Positions 1 through 11,314 of a DNA stretch of 64,000 bases are shown here, in pieces; the stretch's first letter is position 1, and the number at the start of each line of letters is the position of its first letter. Position numbers and translations under genes: made by a program. The notes under the pieces are model-generated. The model searched no databases and was not told the DNA's origin. It worked only from the letters and a program-made list of their open reading frames with translations. Location of the stretch: positions 620,001-684,000 of the forward strand of contig NC_057377.1 in assembly GCF_016906535.1 (NCBI RefSeq). The letters are read 5' to 3'. The stretch is from Rhizoctonia solani. Its lineage: Eukaryota > Basidiomycota > Agaricomycetes > Cantharellales > Ceratobasidiaceae.

Positions 1-125
1 TCTTGGCTACACAGCCCCCATTCTCCCCCACCTTGCCCACCATTACTTCCCACACCCCCTCTTGCGCTTCCTCCCGCGCTTCCCAACGCGCCACCTCCCA
101 CCAGGGCCGTTCATACCCCCATGAG

Positions 126-1504
126 ATGGCAACCCGCTCCCGGAGCACCGCTTGTCCCGCGTCCCCTCTCAATCAAGGAGAGTTGGGACCCACTCTTCTG
201 GCAACCGCCGCTGAGTCATCAGGCCTTGAACCCGAGGTCTACAGGGAAATCTCCCTTGGATGAGCAATCTCCCTTATCTTGGGATTGCAAAACCAAATCC
301 TCCGACTTGAGCAGGAACTCAAAGAAACCAAGGAGGCAACCAAGGAAGCCCAAGACTGGATGGGAGCAATCAACCAAGCTCTCACTTGCATCAAGGCTAG
401 GGGTGGAGCCCCACACACACCAGAAGACCAGAAACCTCCGGCAGTCAAGGCCACGCCCAGGCCCTTACCAAAAACCAACACTGTTCCAGCGCCTAGTGCG
501 CCCCTCATCTCCTGGGCCAACCCCAGTAAAGCTCCCCCCACCTTTGCTCAACCAACCCCCGTCCGGGTCCCCCCGAGAAGCTATACTCCCCCTCCGCCTT
601 TGCCTATCCGACTCCGTTCCCCCCAAGTCCCACAACCAGCGCCCCCTGTAGCCACTTACCAAGCCCCGGTCAAAGTGGACCACCCTGATGCCTATACAGG
701 GAAGATAGGGAACAAAGCCCGCCAATGGCTTACACAAATGTTGGCATGGGTACGTCTAAATCAACGGATGTTCCCCACGGATCAGGAGGTTCTGTCGTTC
801 CTCCTCATGAACATGAAGGACGTAGCAGGAGCCTGGGCTCACCCCCACCTTGATCAACTTGGGTCCCACAGGGCCCTTATCCAAACAGTTGACGAGTTCA
901 AAACGGAGTTCTTGGCTGCATTCGGGAACCCGGATGCCACGCAAGCCGCCAAGCGGCAAATCACACAACTTACTCAGACAGGAACCTGTGCTGAGTACAT
1001 CACAAAGTTTAGGACCATTGCCATGGACCTAGACTGGAACGACGCCGCCCTTTGTGGGCAATTTGCACGTGGCCTCCACTGGGAGGTCAGCCGCCTCATT
1101 GCCACTGGGAGGTCAGCCGCCTCATTGCCACTCAAGAGCGGCGCCCAACTACCCTCCTGGAGCTGCAGAACGCGGCCCTGGTCATTGATAACGCCCTCCG
1201 CGAGGAGCGTGCCAGCCACCCGCCTAAGGGTAGTAAGTCTGGAACTTCCTCCACCCCCAATAGGGGGGCAAGTACCGGCCAACAGGCCACAAGACCAGGA
1301 CGCCTTTCCAGCGACCCCAATTTTGTCTCCAAGGAAGAGCAAAACTGCCGCCGGGCCAAAGGCCTATGCATCAAGTGCGGCAAGTTGGGCCACAAGTTTG
1401 CGGAATGCCGCACCAGCTGGAAAGCCACGCCTAAGGAGGAAGGCATCAAAAAGGAAGCTGCCAAAGTTGGCGAAGAATCTGGACCCAAATCGGGAAAAGA
1501 CTAA
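126..1504 (+). pseudogene. gag: gag of element A, broken by a TGA and a 26-bp tandem duplication
   Basis: The product would be the capsid/nucleocapsid polyprotein. The start at 126 is the MATRSR start shared by the other copies. Visible parts are an N-terminal coiled-coil-like stretch, a long Pro-rich linker, the retrotransposon Gag core (WLTQMLAWVRLNQ), and a CCHC zinc knuckle CIKCGKLGHKFAEC. Two lesions are seen. An in-frame TGA at 261-263 replaces the Arg of LGRAISL found in copy F. An exact 26-bp tandem duplication at 1078-1129 shifts the frame, so the C-terminal part continues in another frame to the TAA at 1502-1504. Known role: virus-like particle assembly and RNA binding. Confidence 0.9.
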
Positions 1505-1532
1505 GGGTACCTGCTGCCGCGCGCAAGGACCC
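1492..1532 (+). promoter_or_regulatory. -1 programmed frameshift site of element A
   Basis: GGGAAAA (1492-1498) lies in gag phase as G GGA AAA, followed by GAC TAA. After a 6-nt spacer, arms 1505-1512 (GGGTACCT) and 1526-1532 (AGGACCC) can form a 7-bp hairpin with one bulged A and a 13-nt loop. Pol is open in the -1 frame directly from this point. Confidence 0.75.
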
Positions 1533-4500
1533 CAAGGACTCTGGCTTGTGTATCGAATTTTGTAACATATCTAGTAGTAAAATATCACCCCTCTTCACCA
1601 TTTTGATCACACCAGAGAAAAAAGCGGAATCACTAGAAGTCCTGATAGACTCAGGCGCCACCTCATCCTTTCTCCACCCCCGTACCGTGGAAGCACTCCG
1701 CCTCCCTCTCATAGATCTTCCCTCACCCCGCACCGTTACCATGCTTGATGGGTTGAGCCCCCAGGCTGGCAAAATTTGGAAGAAGGCTAATCTAACCTTT
1801 TCCTTTGATGGCAAACGTATGACAGAGACCTTCTTAATTTGTAACACAGGGTCTCACGCAGCCATCCTGGGACTAAAATGGTTAGATACCCATAACCCAG
1901 ATATCAATTGGAATCAACGGACTCTCTCCTTCCCTCACGCGCCACCAGAGCATGTAGTCATTGCTGAAGAAGAGGAAGCTGATCAAAACCCCCTCGAAGG
2001 AGTTCCCTCCAAATACCATCAATACGCCAAGGTATTTGGAGAGGAAGAGTTCAACAAGCTACCTCTGCACCAGCATTATGACATTGGGATTGAGCTAACG
2101 GAAGAAGGCCCCTTGAATTCCCCACTGTATAGCATGACTGACGCCGAATCCGCTACACTCAAAGATTGGCTCAGGGATGAACTCAAGGCAGGCAAGATCC
2201 GCCCTAGTAAATCTTCCATCAGCTCCCCCATAATGTTTGTACCAAAAAAGGATGGCTCCCGTCGTTTGGTTGTGGACTATTGCCGCCTTAACAATTGCAC
2301 CAAAAAGAACGTCTACCCGCTTCCCCGTCCAGACAACCTCATGGCTCAGCTCCGTGGTGCCAAGGTTTTTACTAAGCTAGACTTACGCTGGGGTTACAAC
2401 AACGTACGGGTAAAAGAAGGTGACAAATGGAAGACCGCTTTTCAAACTAAGTACAGCCTCTACAAATCCCTGGTTATGACCTTTGGCTTAACAAATGCAC
2501 CTGCCGCCTTTCAGCATTTCATGAACAAGCTATTCAAGGATTTACTAGATGTATGCGTCATTATTTACCTTGATGACATCCTGATATACTCTAAGGATGA
2601 CGCATCACATACACTCCACATTCACAAGGTCCTGAAGCAACTAATGGAGAACCAACTGTTCTGCAAGGCGTCCAAGTGCACATTCCACGTCACCTCTGTG
2701 GAATACCTGGGGATCATTGTCTCAGATAAGGGTTTCAGCCTGGATAAGCTCAAAATCCAGGCGGTACAAGAATGGCCGGTTCCTACTAAGGTCAAAGAAG
2801 TCCAATCATTTCTAGGATTTGCCAACTTCCTTTGTCGTTTTGTCGCCAACTTTAGCCACTTGGCCAGGCCATTACATAACCTGGTCAAGAAGGAAACACC
2901 GTGGAAGTGGGGTACCAAGGAACAAGAAGCCTTCCAAGGATTAAAGGTTGCCATCACCAACGCCCCGGTCCTTTGCCACGCCGACCCTTCCAGGCCCTAC
3001 TTCCTAGAAACAGATGCCTCCGGCGCAGCTTTAGGCTCTATACTCAGTCAACAACAGGAAGACGGCCGCTTGCATCCACTAGGATTCCTATCAGAATCTT
3101 TCAAAGGTGCCAAACAGAATTACGACACCCACGATAAGGAGCTCTTGGCAATCATCCGTTCATTTGAGTACTGGCAAATCTTCTTGGAAGGAACCCTTCA
3201 CCCCATCACCGTATTTACCAATCACCGAAACCTGGAATACTGGAAGGAGTCCCGGACATTCAACCGCCGCCATGCTAGATGGCACCTATTGCTAGCCAGC
3301 TACAATTTCCAGATTGTGTACAGGCCCGGAAAACAATCGGGGAAACCAGATGCCTTATCACGTCAATTGGACCACGCGGATGTTCCACCAGGACCCCAGT
3401 CCATGCTACCAGATCAGGTATTTGCCAATGTTGCCTTGGTTACACCGGAAAAAGAACTGCAACGGCAGATCGAGTCATCCCTGGATCAGGACAAGTCCCT
3501 GGAAGAAATCCTTCAGTTCCTGCAGAGCAAGTCCAAGGCACCCCCCTCCATCAAACGTGCGTTCAAAGATTATGAAATGGAGGCTGGCCTACTCTTCTAC
3601 CAAGGACGAATTGTAGTCCCTGACGTAGGAACACTGAGAACAGACCTACTGCGTATCTTCCACAATAGCCCCTTGGCAGGACACCCGGGCAGGCAACGCA
3701 CGCTAGAATTGTTATCAAGAAGCTACTACTGGCCGGGCATCCGTGCTGATACATACTGGCATGTGGATTCCTGTGAGGTGTGCCAACGGATTAGGAAGCC
3801 AAGATACACATCAATTCCCCCTCAGCCGCTTGAACTCCCCGTTAGGCCCTGGCAGCATGTGTCTTACGACATGATAGTGGATCTACCTAAAGACGGAAAC
3901 ACAGATTCAATCCTGGTAATTGTTGACAGCTTTACTAAGTACGGGATCTTTGTAAAATGCACCAAGAAACTCAAAGCACCCGAGTTGGCGGAACTATTCC
4001 TGGAAAACGTATGGAAGCGCCATGGCATGCCGGAAAAAACCATATCCAACAGAGGGAGGGTTTTCAATAACAAGTTCTTACGTGCCTTGTACAAACGCCT
4101 GGGCATTGACCCGCACTTCTCCTCTGCCTATCACCCCCAGAGCAACGGACAAATGGAACGCGTCAATCCCTCTATCGAACATTTCCTCAGGGCTTACTCA
4201 GGAGTAAACCAAAGGGATTGGACCAAATGGCTCCCAATGGCAGAATTTGCGTACAACAATGCCGTACACAGCAGCACGGGCAAGACCCCTTTCAAAGCCC
4301 TGTATGGGTGGGAACCCACCTTAACCCCGTCAAACGTGCCAACAGACGTACCAGAAGCAGACGACCTTGCCCAGACAATGGAGGAACAATGGAAGGAAGT
4401 AGAATCGGCACTCCGGCAATCCAAACAACAAATGATAGCCGGAGAAGGAGGAAGCCCAACGGAATTCAAAATTGGAGAAGAAGCTTGGCTAGACGCCAAG

Positions 4501-4857
4501 AATGTCAACCTCAGAACCTTAAGTCCCAAGCTAACGGAACAACGCTTAGGACCATTCAAGGTTATTGAGAAGATATCCGACCGGGCTTACCGCCTAGAAC
4601 TTCCCCCAACAATGCAGATCCACAACGTGTTTTATGTAGGACTACTGTCTAAAGTCAAAAGGGATAGAAAGCGCGCCTTCAAGAATCGCCCTCCACCAGT
4701 CACTGTGGACGGAGAAGAAGAATACGAGGTGGAAGGGATCACTGATGCTGAAGAAAGAAACGGAAAATGGTTTTTCCAAGTCAAATGGAAGGGGTACGGG
4801 TCCAAAGAGAACACATGGGAACCCAGAGAAAACCTGAAAAATGCGGAAAAATTTTAG
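1498..4857 (+). CDS. pol: pol of element A (protease-RT-RNase H-integrase-chromodomain)
   Basis: The open frame starts at the slippery site and is -1 to gag. In order it shows the aspartic protease motif LIDSGATSS, the RT with intact YLDD, the RNase H with ETDAS and DKELLA, the integrase HHCC zinc finger (H-H, CEVCQ), the integrase core, and a C-terminal chromodomain (EYEVEGI ... VKWKGYGS.ENTWEP). Odd points: the RNase H motif FTDH reads FTNH, and the second integrase Asp (SDRG) reads SNRG. Both are D-to-N changes at codons that would have formed a CpG. The frame stops at 4857 because of a homopolymer contraction, so about 20 C-terminal residues found in G are lost. Enzymatic activity is therefore doubtful although the frame is long. 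Confidence 0.9.
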   Translation, partial: RLRVPAAARKDPKDSGLCIEFCNISSSKISPLFTILITPEKKAESLEVLIDSGATSSFLHPRTVEALRLPLIDLPSPRTVTMLDGLSPQAGKIWKKANLTFSFDGKRMTETFLICNTGSHAAILGLKWLDTHNPDINWNQRTLSFPHAPPEHVVIAEEEEADQNPLEGVPSKYHQYAKVFGEEEFNKLPLHQHYDIGIELTEEGPLNSPLYSMTDAESATLKDWLRDELKAGKIRPSKSSISSPIMFVPKKDGSRRLVVDYCRLNNCTKKNVYPLPRPDNLMAQLRGAKVFTKLDLRWGYNNVRVKEGDKWKTAFQTKYSLYKSLVMTFGLTNAPAAFQHFMNKLFKDLLDVCVIIYLDDILIYSKDDASHTLHIHKVLKQLMENQLFCKASKCTFHVTSVEYLGIIVSDKGFSLDKLKIQAVQEWPVPTKVKEVQSFLGFANFLCRFVANFSHLARPLHNLVKKETPWKWGTKEQEAFQGLKVAITNAPVLCHADPSRPYFLETDASGAALGSILSQQQEDGRLHPLGFLSESFKGAKQNYDTHDKELLAIIRSFEYWQIFLEGTLHPITVFTNHRNLEYWKESRTFNRRHARWHLLLASYNFQIVYRPGKQSGKPDALSRQLDHADVPPGPQSMLPDQVFANVALVTPEKELQRQIESSLDQDKSLEEILQFLQSKSKAPPSIKRAFKDYEMEAGLLFYQGRIVVPDVGTLRTDLLRIFHNSPLAGHPGRQRTLELLSRSYYWPGIRADTYWHVDSCEVCQRIRKPRYTSIPPQPLELPVRPWQHVSYDMIVDLPKDGNTDSILVIVDSFTKYGIFVKCTKKLKAPELAELFLENVWKRHGMPEKTISNRGRVFNNKFLRALYKRLGIDPHFSSAYHPQSNGQMERVNPSIEHFLRAYSGVNQRDWTKWLPMAEFAYNNAVHSSTGKTPFKALYGWEPTLTPSNVPTDVPEADDLAQTMEEQWKEVESALRQSKQQMIAGEGGSPTEFKIGEEAWLDAKNVNLRTLSPKLTEQRLGPFKVIEKISDRAYRLELPPTMQIHNVFYVGLLSKVKRDRKRAFKNRPPPVTVDGEEEYEVEGITDAEERNGKWFFQVKWKGYGSKENTWEPRENLKNAEKF

Positions 4858-4923
4858 AGAGATACAAAAAAGATATGAGAAAAAAGGCCCTTGGCGCTGC
4901 CAAGGCCCTTAGAGGGGGGGCAG

Positions 4924-5506
4924 TGTCGTAGACACACTCGATACCAGGGATTTTATTCCCATTTTCTCGATTTTGAACAGAGACAAACGGACAACCTTTT
5001 CAATCACGTGACTTCGGCGCTTATATCATACGCTAAGCGCCGAGCCACGTCCCCATCCGCGCTTAATCAGCATACGTAGCCACCTCCACCTATGACGTCA
5101 TCATGACACGTCAGTGACACGTATGCATGAGTAAGGCCAACTGCGGAGCGGGGTTCTTATTGGATTATGTATTGGATATTGTACATTTGTAATTAGTCAA
5201 ACCATAGAATATATAAGGAGGCCAACCAACCATGGTAACACCCAGGTCAATTACCTCTTGTCGCATCCCACCACTGTACAAGGGCCTTAAGCCCAGTAAC
5301 CTACTTAGTCACTCAGTACACACCGCCTTAAGCGGCCTCCTTGTTGTAGTTACATAGCTGGTCATTGCCCTTACGGCCTTGGTCACCGTAGTATAGCTGG
5401 TTGTTGTCGTAGGATAGCTTGCCACTGCCTTACGCGGTTCTTCACTTAGATACACCCGGCCGCAAGCGCCCCCCCCTCCTTGACATCCTTACAGACGTCT
5501 AGGACA
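4924..5506 (+). repeat. 3' LTR of element A (583 bp)
   Basis: It begins TGTCGTAGACAC directly after a G-rich polypurine tract and CAG, and ends GACGTCTAGGACA. It contains a TATA-like AATATATAAGG and, about 34 bases downstream, AGGTCAATTACCT, the segment complementary to family primer-binding sites. The end at 5506 is fixed by the abrupt join to the pol of element B. Confidence 0.92.
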
Positions 5507-5507
5507 A

Positions 5508-8500
5508 TTTGTATCTATTGCCCTTGATTCAAATAAATGCCCACTTCTCTACATTGATTTAATAGCGCAGAACTTCCCGACAGCCCCCATTAAAACATTG
5601 ATAGACTCCAGAGCAACCTCAAATTTCATCTCACCCTCCATTGTTGAAAAACATAAAATCCCAAAAACCCAACTCAAAAACCCGCAAGTTGTGAGAATGT
5701 TAGACGGTACTATTTCACAAACTGGTTGCATTTGGCACCAGGTCACCCTCACGGTCTTGGCCAATGGCCATATCCACCCAATTTCATTCCTTGTTTGCCC
5801 TATTGGCAACACCCCAGCAATCCTTGGCATGACTCGGTTAACGGCAGAAGCCCCACTCATTGACTGGCAACAAGGCCTGATAACCTTCCCCAAACAAGTG
5901 CAAATAGCGTCAGAAGAAGAAGCGGACCCCAACCCTTTGGCACAACTCCTGGAACAATACCATGAATTTGCTAAGGTCTTTGGCAAAGAAGAATTTAAGG
6001 TCCTCCCTCCACACAGGGAGTATGATATATCTATAGATCTTATTCCAGATGCCAAACTATCCCCAGGTCCCCTTTATGGCATGACTGATGCGGAATCCAA
6101 GGCGCTCAAGCAACACATTGACAAAGAACTAGCGACGGGCAAGATCCGCCCCAGCACTTCTTCTACTGGTGCCCCAGTCATGTTTGTAAAAAAGGCAGAT
6201 GGATCCCTTAGGCTGGTTGTAGACTACCAAAAACTCAATGACGTCACGCACAAGAACGTGTATCTGCTCCCAAGACAAGATGACCTTATGGCAAAGTTAA
6301 GACATGCCAAATTATTCACAAAGCTTGACCTACGCTGGGGTTACAACAACGTCAGAATCAAGGAAGGAGATGAATGGAAGACGGTGTTTAGAACTAAATA
6401 CGGACTATTTGAATACTTAGTTATGCCCTTTGGCCTCACCAATGCTCCAGCCACCTTCCAACACTTCATGAATGACTTATTTAGGGATCTCATTGACGTA
6501 ACTGTGGTCATCTACTTGGACAATATCCTGATCTTCTTGGAGAACCCAGAAGAACACCCCAGCCACGTCCGGGAAGTCTTGTTGAGGTTAATGAAGAACC
6601 AGTTATTCTGTAAACTCTCCAAGTGTCACTTTCACGTCACCACAGTGGATTACTTGGGGATTGTCATAACTCCTGCCGGTTTCTCCATGGATCAGAGAAA
6701 GATTGAGGCAGTCACGTCATGGCCACAGCCCAAGACAATTAAACAGGTTCAGGCTTTCCTAGGATTTGCTAATTATCTACGCCGGTTCATCCCCAACTTT
6801 AGCTCTGTTGCGCGCCCTCTGCACAATCTCACCAAAAAGGAAACCCCCTGGTCATGGGGTAACCTAGAGGAAGCAGCGTTCCAGGAACTGAAGCGTCTTG
6901 TCACCCAGTCACCCGTCCTTGTCCACTCCAACCCGGATTTACCCTACTACCTAGAAACAGACGCATCAGGGGTAGCCATGGGAGCCATCTTAAGTCAACA
7001 AGGGGAGGATAACCGGCTCCATCCAATTGCATATATGTCTAAATCCTTCTCCGGTGCTGAGGCCAATTATGACACCCACAACAAGGAACTCTTGGCCATC
7101 ATTAAAGCCTTGGAGGAATGGCATATCTTCCTAGAAGCAACGGATAAACCCATACAGGTATTCACAGACCATTGAAACCTGGAATACTGGATGCAAGCCA
7201 GAACATTCAACCGCAGGCATGCCCAATGGCGCGTACTCCTGAGCAACTTCAACTTTGAAATCCACTATTGCCCAGGAAAGCAATCAGGAAAACCAGACGC
7301 GCTATCCAGAAGGTCAGACTACGTAGACATGCCCCCAGAGCCAGAGGTCATGTTACCAGCAGAAGTCTTTGCCAATACCTCAGGAGAAGAAGTTGAAATT
7401 GTCACAGAAATCCGCTCCAAACTCAGAGAAGACCCATCCCTGGAGCCCATCATCCAGTTCCTCACAGAAGACGCAGACAATGCACCTCCCTCCATTAGGA
7501 AAGCTTACAGAGACTACAATTGGGAGGAGGACCTGCTATGGTACCGTGGGAAACTAGTCGTCCCAGACTCGGAGACCCTGAAAGAACAACTTCTGAAGGA
7601 ATTCCATGACTCTCCACTAGCGGGCCACCCGGGCCAACAGAGAACCCTTGAACTTCTAAGTTGTAACTACTGGTGGCCAGGCATGAAATCATCCGCCAAA
7701 GAATGGGTAGAATGTTGTCCCACATGCCAGGCTAACCGCCAAGCCCACGCCCTGGCCATTGCCCTCAAACCACTGGAAGTTCCGCCCTACCCGTTCCACA
7801 CCATTTCCTACAACTTTATCACAGGATTCCCAAAGTCAAACGGTCACGATGCAATCTTGGTAGTCATTGATTCCTTTTCAAAATTCGGGCACTTTATCCC
7901 AACTACCAAGAAAGTTACATCTAAAGGTTTAGCGGAATTATTCATCTTGCATGTGTGGAAACTCCATGGGTTGCCAATCAAGACAATATCAGACAGGGGG
8001 ACTACGTTCACAGGAAAGTTCCTAAGGGCACTCTACCAATGCCTTGGAATAAAACCATCCTTCTCATCAGCCTACCACCCGGAGTCAGACAGACAGACAG
8101 AGAGGGTGAATCAGTTCATTGAGTTCTACCTGAGGTTGTACGTTGCGGCAGACCACTTGGACTGGGCCTCCTGGCTACCATTAGCGGAATACGCCTACAA
8201 CAACGCAAAACACTCCGCCACTGGGAAAACCCCCTTTGAGTTGGTATACGGACGAAGCCCTGTCATGAATCCATCCAACATCCCAGCAAACGTGCCAGAA
8301 GCCGACCATGTGGCAGATACCCTTGCACAAGAATGGAAAGAAGCAGAGGCAGCTCTAAGAATGAGTAAGGAAAAAATGGCTGGAAACAAAGGGACAATAC
8401 CGGAATACTCAATGGGTGACAAAGTCTGGTTAGATGGGAAAAATGTGGAGCTTAGAACAAATTCCAACAAACTAGACCCCAGGAGACTAGGACCATTTGA

Positions 8501-8855
8501 GATCACGGAAAAAATCTCCAGTCATGCGTACCGCCTGAAGCTCCCAGAAACCCTGAAAATCCACAACGTATTCTACGTAGGATTGCTGTCCAAGGCGCAT
8601 GAATCCCCGAGCTAACCATTCCCTGAAAGACCCCCTCCTGAAACAATAGAAGGGGAAGAGGAGTACAAAGTTGAACAGATCATCAACTCTAAACGCCAAC
8701 AAGGGAAATGGTTCTACTTGATCAAATGGAAGGGGTACGGACCGGAAGATAACTCATGGGAGCCAGAAGAACTGTTGGAACACAGCCAAGAAGAGATCAA
8801 GCAATTCAACCAAGCTAGACTCAGAAAGGCTTGTGACGCCGCCAAGAGCCTTTAA
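5508..8855 (+). pseudogene. pol: pol of element B, 5'-truncated by element A
   Basis: One frame runs from 5508 to TAA at 8853-8855 with two stops: TGA at 7173-7175 (in the RNase H FTDH.NLEYW block) and TAA at 8613-8615 (before the chromodomain). The protease signature reads DSRATS instead of DSGATS, the RT active site reads YLDN instead of YLDD, and the first integrase Asp reads YNFITGFP. The chromodomain (KWFYLIKWKGYGPEDNSWEP) is present. The closest relative in the window is the pol of H. Mutation of G or C in CpG explains most of these changes. Confidence 0.9.
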
Positions 8856-8865
8856 GGGGGGGCAA

Positions 8866-9426
8866 TGTTACAACCTCCTAACTTATACCATTAGAATCGC
8901 ACGATTTTTCTATTATTTTTAGTATTTTTTACGGACTTGATATCTTTTGTTTTTCGATCACGTGATCTCGGCGCTTATTTATGCCGAGATGCCGCGCCGA
9001 GATGCCGTGCCAAGAGCGCTTAGGAGAAATCCACGCTTCTGCGTAGTCTGCAGCATGCTTCTCTTTTCACATGTAGGCTTCTATTCACACACACACAGAC
9101 CACATGTAGTTAGTAGAATTGTCTATATATACAGCAGGAAAATTGCTTGGAGACACCAAGTCGATTTTACCTCGTCTCATACTCATTGAGGAGGATACCC
9201 AGCCAGCTAAGTAGCCGGCCCCCTTAGTCACCAGTAGCGTCCCCTCTACCTTACTCACCACACCTCCCAGGCCTAAGGCCCCCTCGCAGTAGCATAGTAG
9301 TAGTAGGCCACCTTAAGCGGTATTAGTATAGCCTAGTTAGATAGTTAGATCACCTCTGTCAGTAGTAGTATGGCCGTAAGCGCCCGCCCACTAGCAAGTA
9401 CCCAACCTTATAGTTGGCGTACAACA
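8866..9426 (+). repeat. 3' LTR of element B (561 bp)
   Basis: It starts TGTTACAACCTCC after the polypurine tract GGGGGGGCAA and ends GCGTACAACA. Length and sequence match the LTRs of H (26232-26792, 41434-41995) and solo LTR J (43921-44482). It carries a TATATATA box and AAGTCGATTTTACC about 34 bases downstream, the predicted transcript start and self-primer. Confidence 0.92.
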
Positions 9427-9585
9427 TCCTTGAACCCCCCAGAGGAGGTGGATGACCTGTTCCAGGGATGCTTCCCCAACGCCATACTCATTGTGGACAG
9501 CAGGGGCTGCCAGTAGTTTGGGTTCCATGTCTCCTGGATGGACTTGGGTTTGGCTTTGAGAGGGAGGCCGGGAGCAGGTAGCCAT
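9427..9585 (-). pseudogene. gag: gag N-terminus of element C, truncated
   Basis: ATG at 9585 begins MATCSRPPSQ, matching the MATRSRPPSQ start of E gag (14585). The match continues to about LLWGVQG, where the element B LTR boundary at 9426/9427 ends it. About 53 codons remain. There is no capsid core or zinc knuckle, so there is no function in place. Confidence 0.8.
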
Positions 9586-10086
9586 GGAATGTGTTGGGTA
9601 GGACCTGCCAGCATGGGAAGAGGCCCTAGAGGACAAGCAGGTGGGAGTGCAAGAGGTGATGATGGGCAAGTGGGAGTGATGGGGGCTACAATAGCCAGGT
9701 AGTGCCTATATCAGGAATTATGAGTGCTTTATTACTTGATTGCTAAGACCTTGTGTCAAACAACCTAGCGTTGAACAGTAGGAATTGCTAATCACAGCCG
9801 TGGGTGGGTGTGATGTAGAATCCAGTCTCTGCAAGTGGGTGTATTGGCTGTCTAGGTCTGCTAGTAAAGGGTGCAGCAACCAGGGTATGTGGGCAATAAG
9901 GACTGTCTGCCTTATAGCAATTTGGTACTAGGAGGGGACAATGCTGGTTTGATTATTGACAGCAAAAGGCAATCCCAATCTCCAGTATTTCCCTTGTGCT
10001 AGTACAGGAGTCTGTCTTGTTGTTGAGCTAAGTATGGGTGGTGCTGGTAGGCACAGTTTGCAACCAACTTAAGGTTGATTACCTAG

Positions 10087-10658
10087 TGTCCTAGACGTCT
10101 GTAAGGATGTCAAGGGCGCAGGCGCTTATGGCCATGTGGAGTACAAGTAAAAACTGCTTAAGGCAGTGTGGTTTACCCTACAACATCTGACTACTAACTA
10201 ACAATGACCAACACCATATGGGCAATGGCAAGCTACATAAGTACAGTGGAGAGGACACTTAAGGCATTATACTACTTAGTGATCTGGCTGTAAGGCCTTG
10301 TACAGTGATAGGAGTGCAACAAGAGGTAATTGACCTGGGTGTTACCATGGTTGGTTGGCCTCCTTATATATTCTACAAGAGGGCTAATTACAAATACATA
10401 ATGTCCAATACCTAATCCAATAAGAACCCTGCTCTGCAGTTGGCCTTACTCATGCATACGTGTCACTGACATGTCATAGTGATGTCATCAGGTGGAGGTG
10501 GCTATGTATGATAATGTAAGTGCAGATGGGGATGTGGCTTGGCACTTAGCATATGATATAAGCGCCAAAGTCATGTGATTGAAAATGTTGTCTGTTTAAC
10601 TTTGTTTAAAATCAAGAAATTAGGGATAAATTCCCTTGGTATAAGTGTGTCTACAACA
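10087..10658 (-). repeat. 5' LTR of element C (572 bp)
   Basis: On the minus strand it begins TGTTGTAGACACAC (at 10658) and ends TCTAGGACA (at 10087). The primer-binding site AGGTAATCAACCT follows after 2 nt (plus 10072-10084). It is heavily depleted of CpG relative to the other family LTRs. Confidence 0.88.
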
Positions 10659-10738
10659 ACCTCTTGTTGCATCCCCGCTTGTACACAGGGCCTTACAGCC
10701 CAGGTTTCACTAAGTTGCAACAGTATATACATAGTCAC
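10659..10738 (+). repeat. LTR Z, left fragment (oldest G-type LTR in the nest)
   Basis: These 80 bp match the LTR middle (ACCTCTTGTTGCATCCC ... CCTTACAGCCCAG). They are cut on the left by element C and on the right by D. The last five bases, GTCAC (10734-10738), recur directly after D's 3' LTR at 43557-43561, where the rest of the LTR resumes. Z is therefore the target of D. Confidence 0.88.
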
Positions 10739-11314
10739 TGTCATAGACACAATCAATACCAGGGGATTTATTCCCATTTTCTCGAATTTAAACAAAGACA
10801 AACGGACAACCTTTTCAAACACGTGACTTTGGTGCTTATAACATACGCTAAAGCGCCAAGCCACGTCCCCTTCCGCGCTTACCTCAGCACACATAGCCAC
10901 CTCCACCTGATGACATCACTATGACACGTCAGTGACACATATGCATGAGTAAGGACAACTGCAGATTGGGGTTCTTATTTGATACAGTATTTCATATGGT
11001 ACATTTGTAATTAGCTAGCCTGTAGAATATATAAGGAGGCCAATCAACCATGGTAACACCCAGGTCAATTACCTCTTGTTGCATCTCCCAACTGTACGAG
11101 GGCCTTACTGCCCAGTAACTACTTAGATACACGCCCTAAGCGTTGGACTCACTGTACTCACATAGCTTGCCACCGCCTTATAGCGTGTGGGCATTGTAGT
11201 TACGTAGCTTGTTGTTGTAGGTAGTTCCCTTGCTGCCTTAAGCGGTTTTCCTTACTCAGTCTATACAGCCACAAGCGCCTGCTGCCTTGACGCCCCTTAA
11301 GGACGTCTAGGACA
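10739..11314 (+). repeat. 5' LTR of element D (576 bp)
   Basis: It runs from TGTCATAGACAC to CTAGGACA and pairs with 42981-43556. In two places one LTR reads CA and the other TG (TGTCATAG/TGTTGTAG; AATCAATA/AATTGATA), the two deamination products of one ancestral CG. The primer-binding site AGGTAATCAACCT follows at 11317-11329. Confidence 0.95.

Larger units (their letters stand above)
1..5506 (+). mobile_element. Element A: Ty3/gypsy chromovirus, 3' part (5' end outside window)
   Basis: The order is gag, pol, polypurine tract, 3' LTR, ending at 5506 in the conserved LTR end AGGACA. The 5' LTR lies left of the window. Sequence on the right (from 5507) is the interior of a different element's pol (B), so A is inserted in B and its target duplication should begin ATTTG. 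It belongs to the same family as D, F and G. Gag is broken twice and pol has lost some catalytic residues, so A is probably dead. Confidence 0.93.
5507..9426 (+). mobile_element. Element B: second Ty3/gypsy family, pol and 3' LTR
   Basis: The 5' half is outside the window beyond element A. Pol starts abruptly at 5507 and matches the pol of element H. The 3' LTR ends at 9426, where minus-strand gag of element C begins, so B is inserted in C. Two nonsense codons, a damaged protease motif and YLDN in the RT mark it as dead. Confidence 0.9.
9427..10658 (-). mobile_element. Element C: Ty3/gypsy relic, 5' LTR, leader and start of gag
   Basis: Read on the minus strand: LTR (10658 down to 10087), primer-binding site, leader and the first part of gag, cut at 9427 by element B. 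The gag start resembles that of E. CpG sites conserved in the other LTRs read TpG or CpA here (for example CACGTG reads CACATG and GGCGC reads TGGCGC), so this is the most decayed copy of the G-type family. It is inserted in LTR Z, whose next bases begin at 10659. Confidence 0.85.

Noticed and set aside
10087..10658. Classical RIP (repeat-induced point mutation) of element C
   Set aside because: Losses are concentrated at CpG on both strands, not at CpA; methylation decay explains them more simply.
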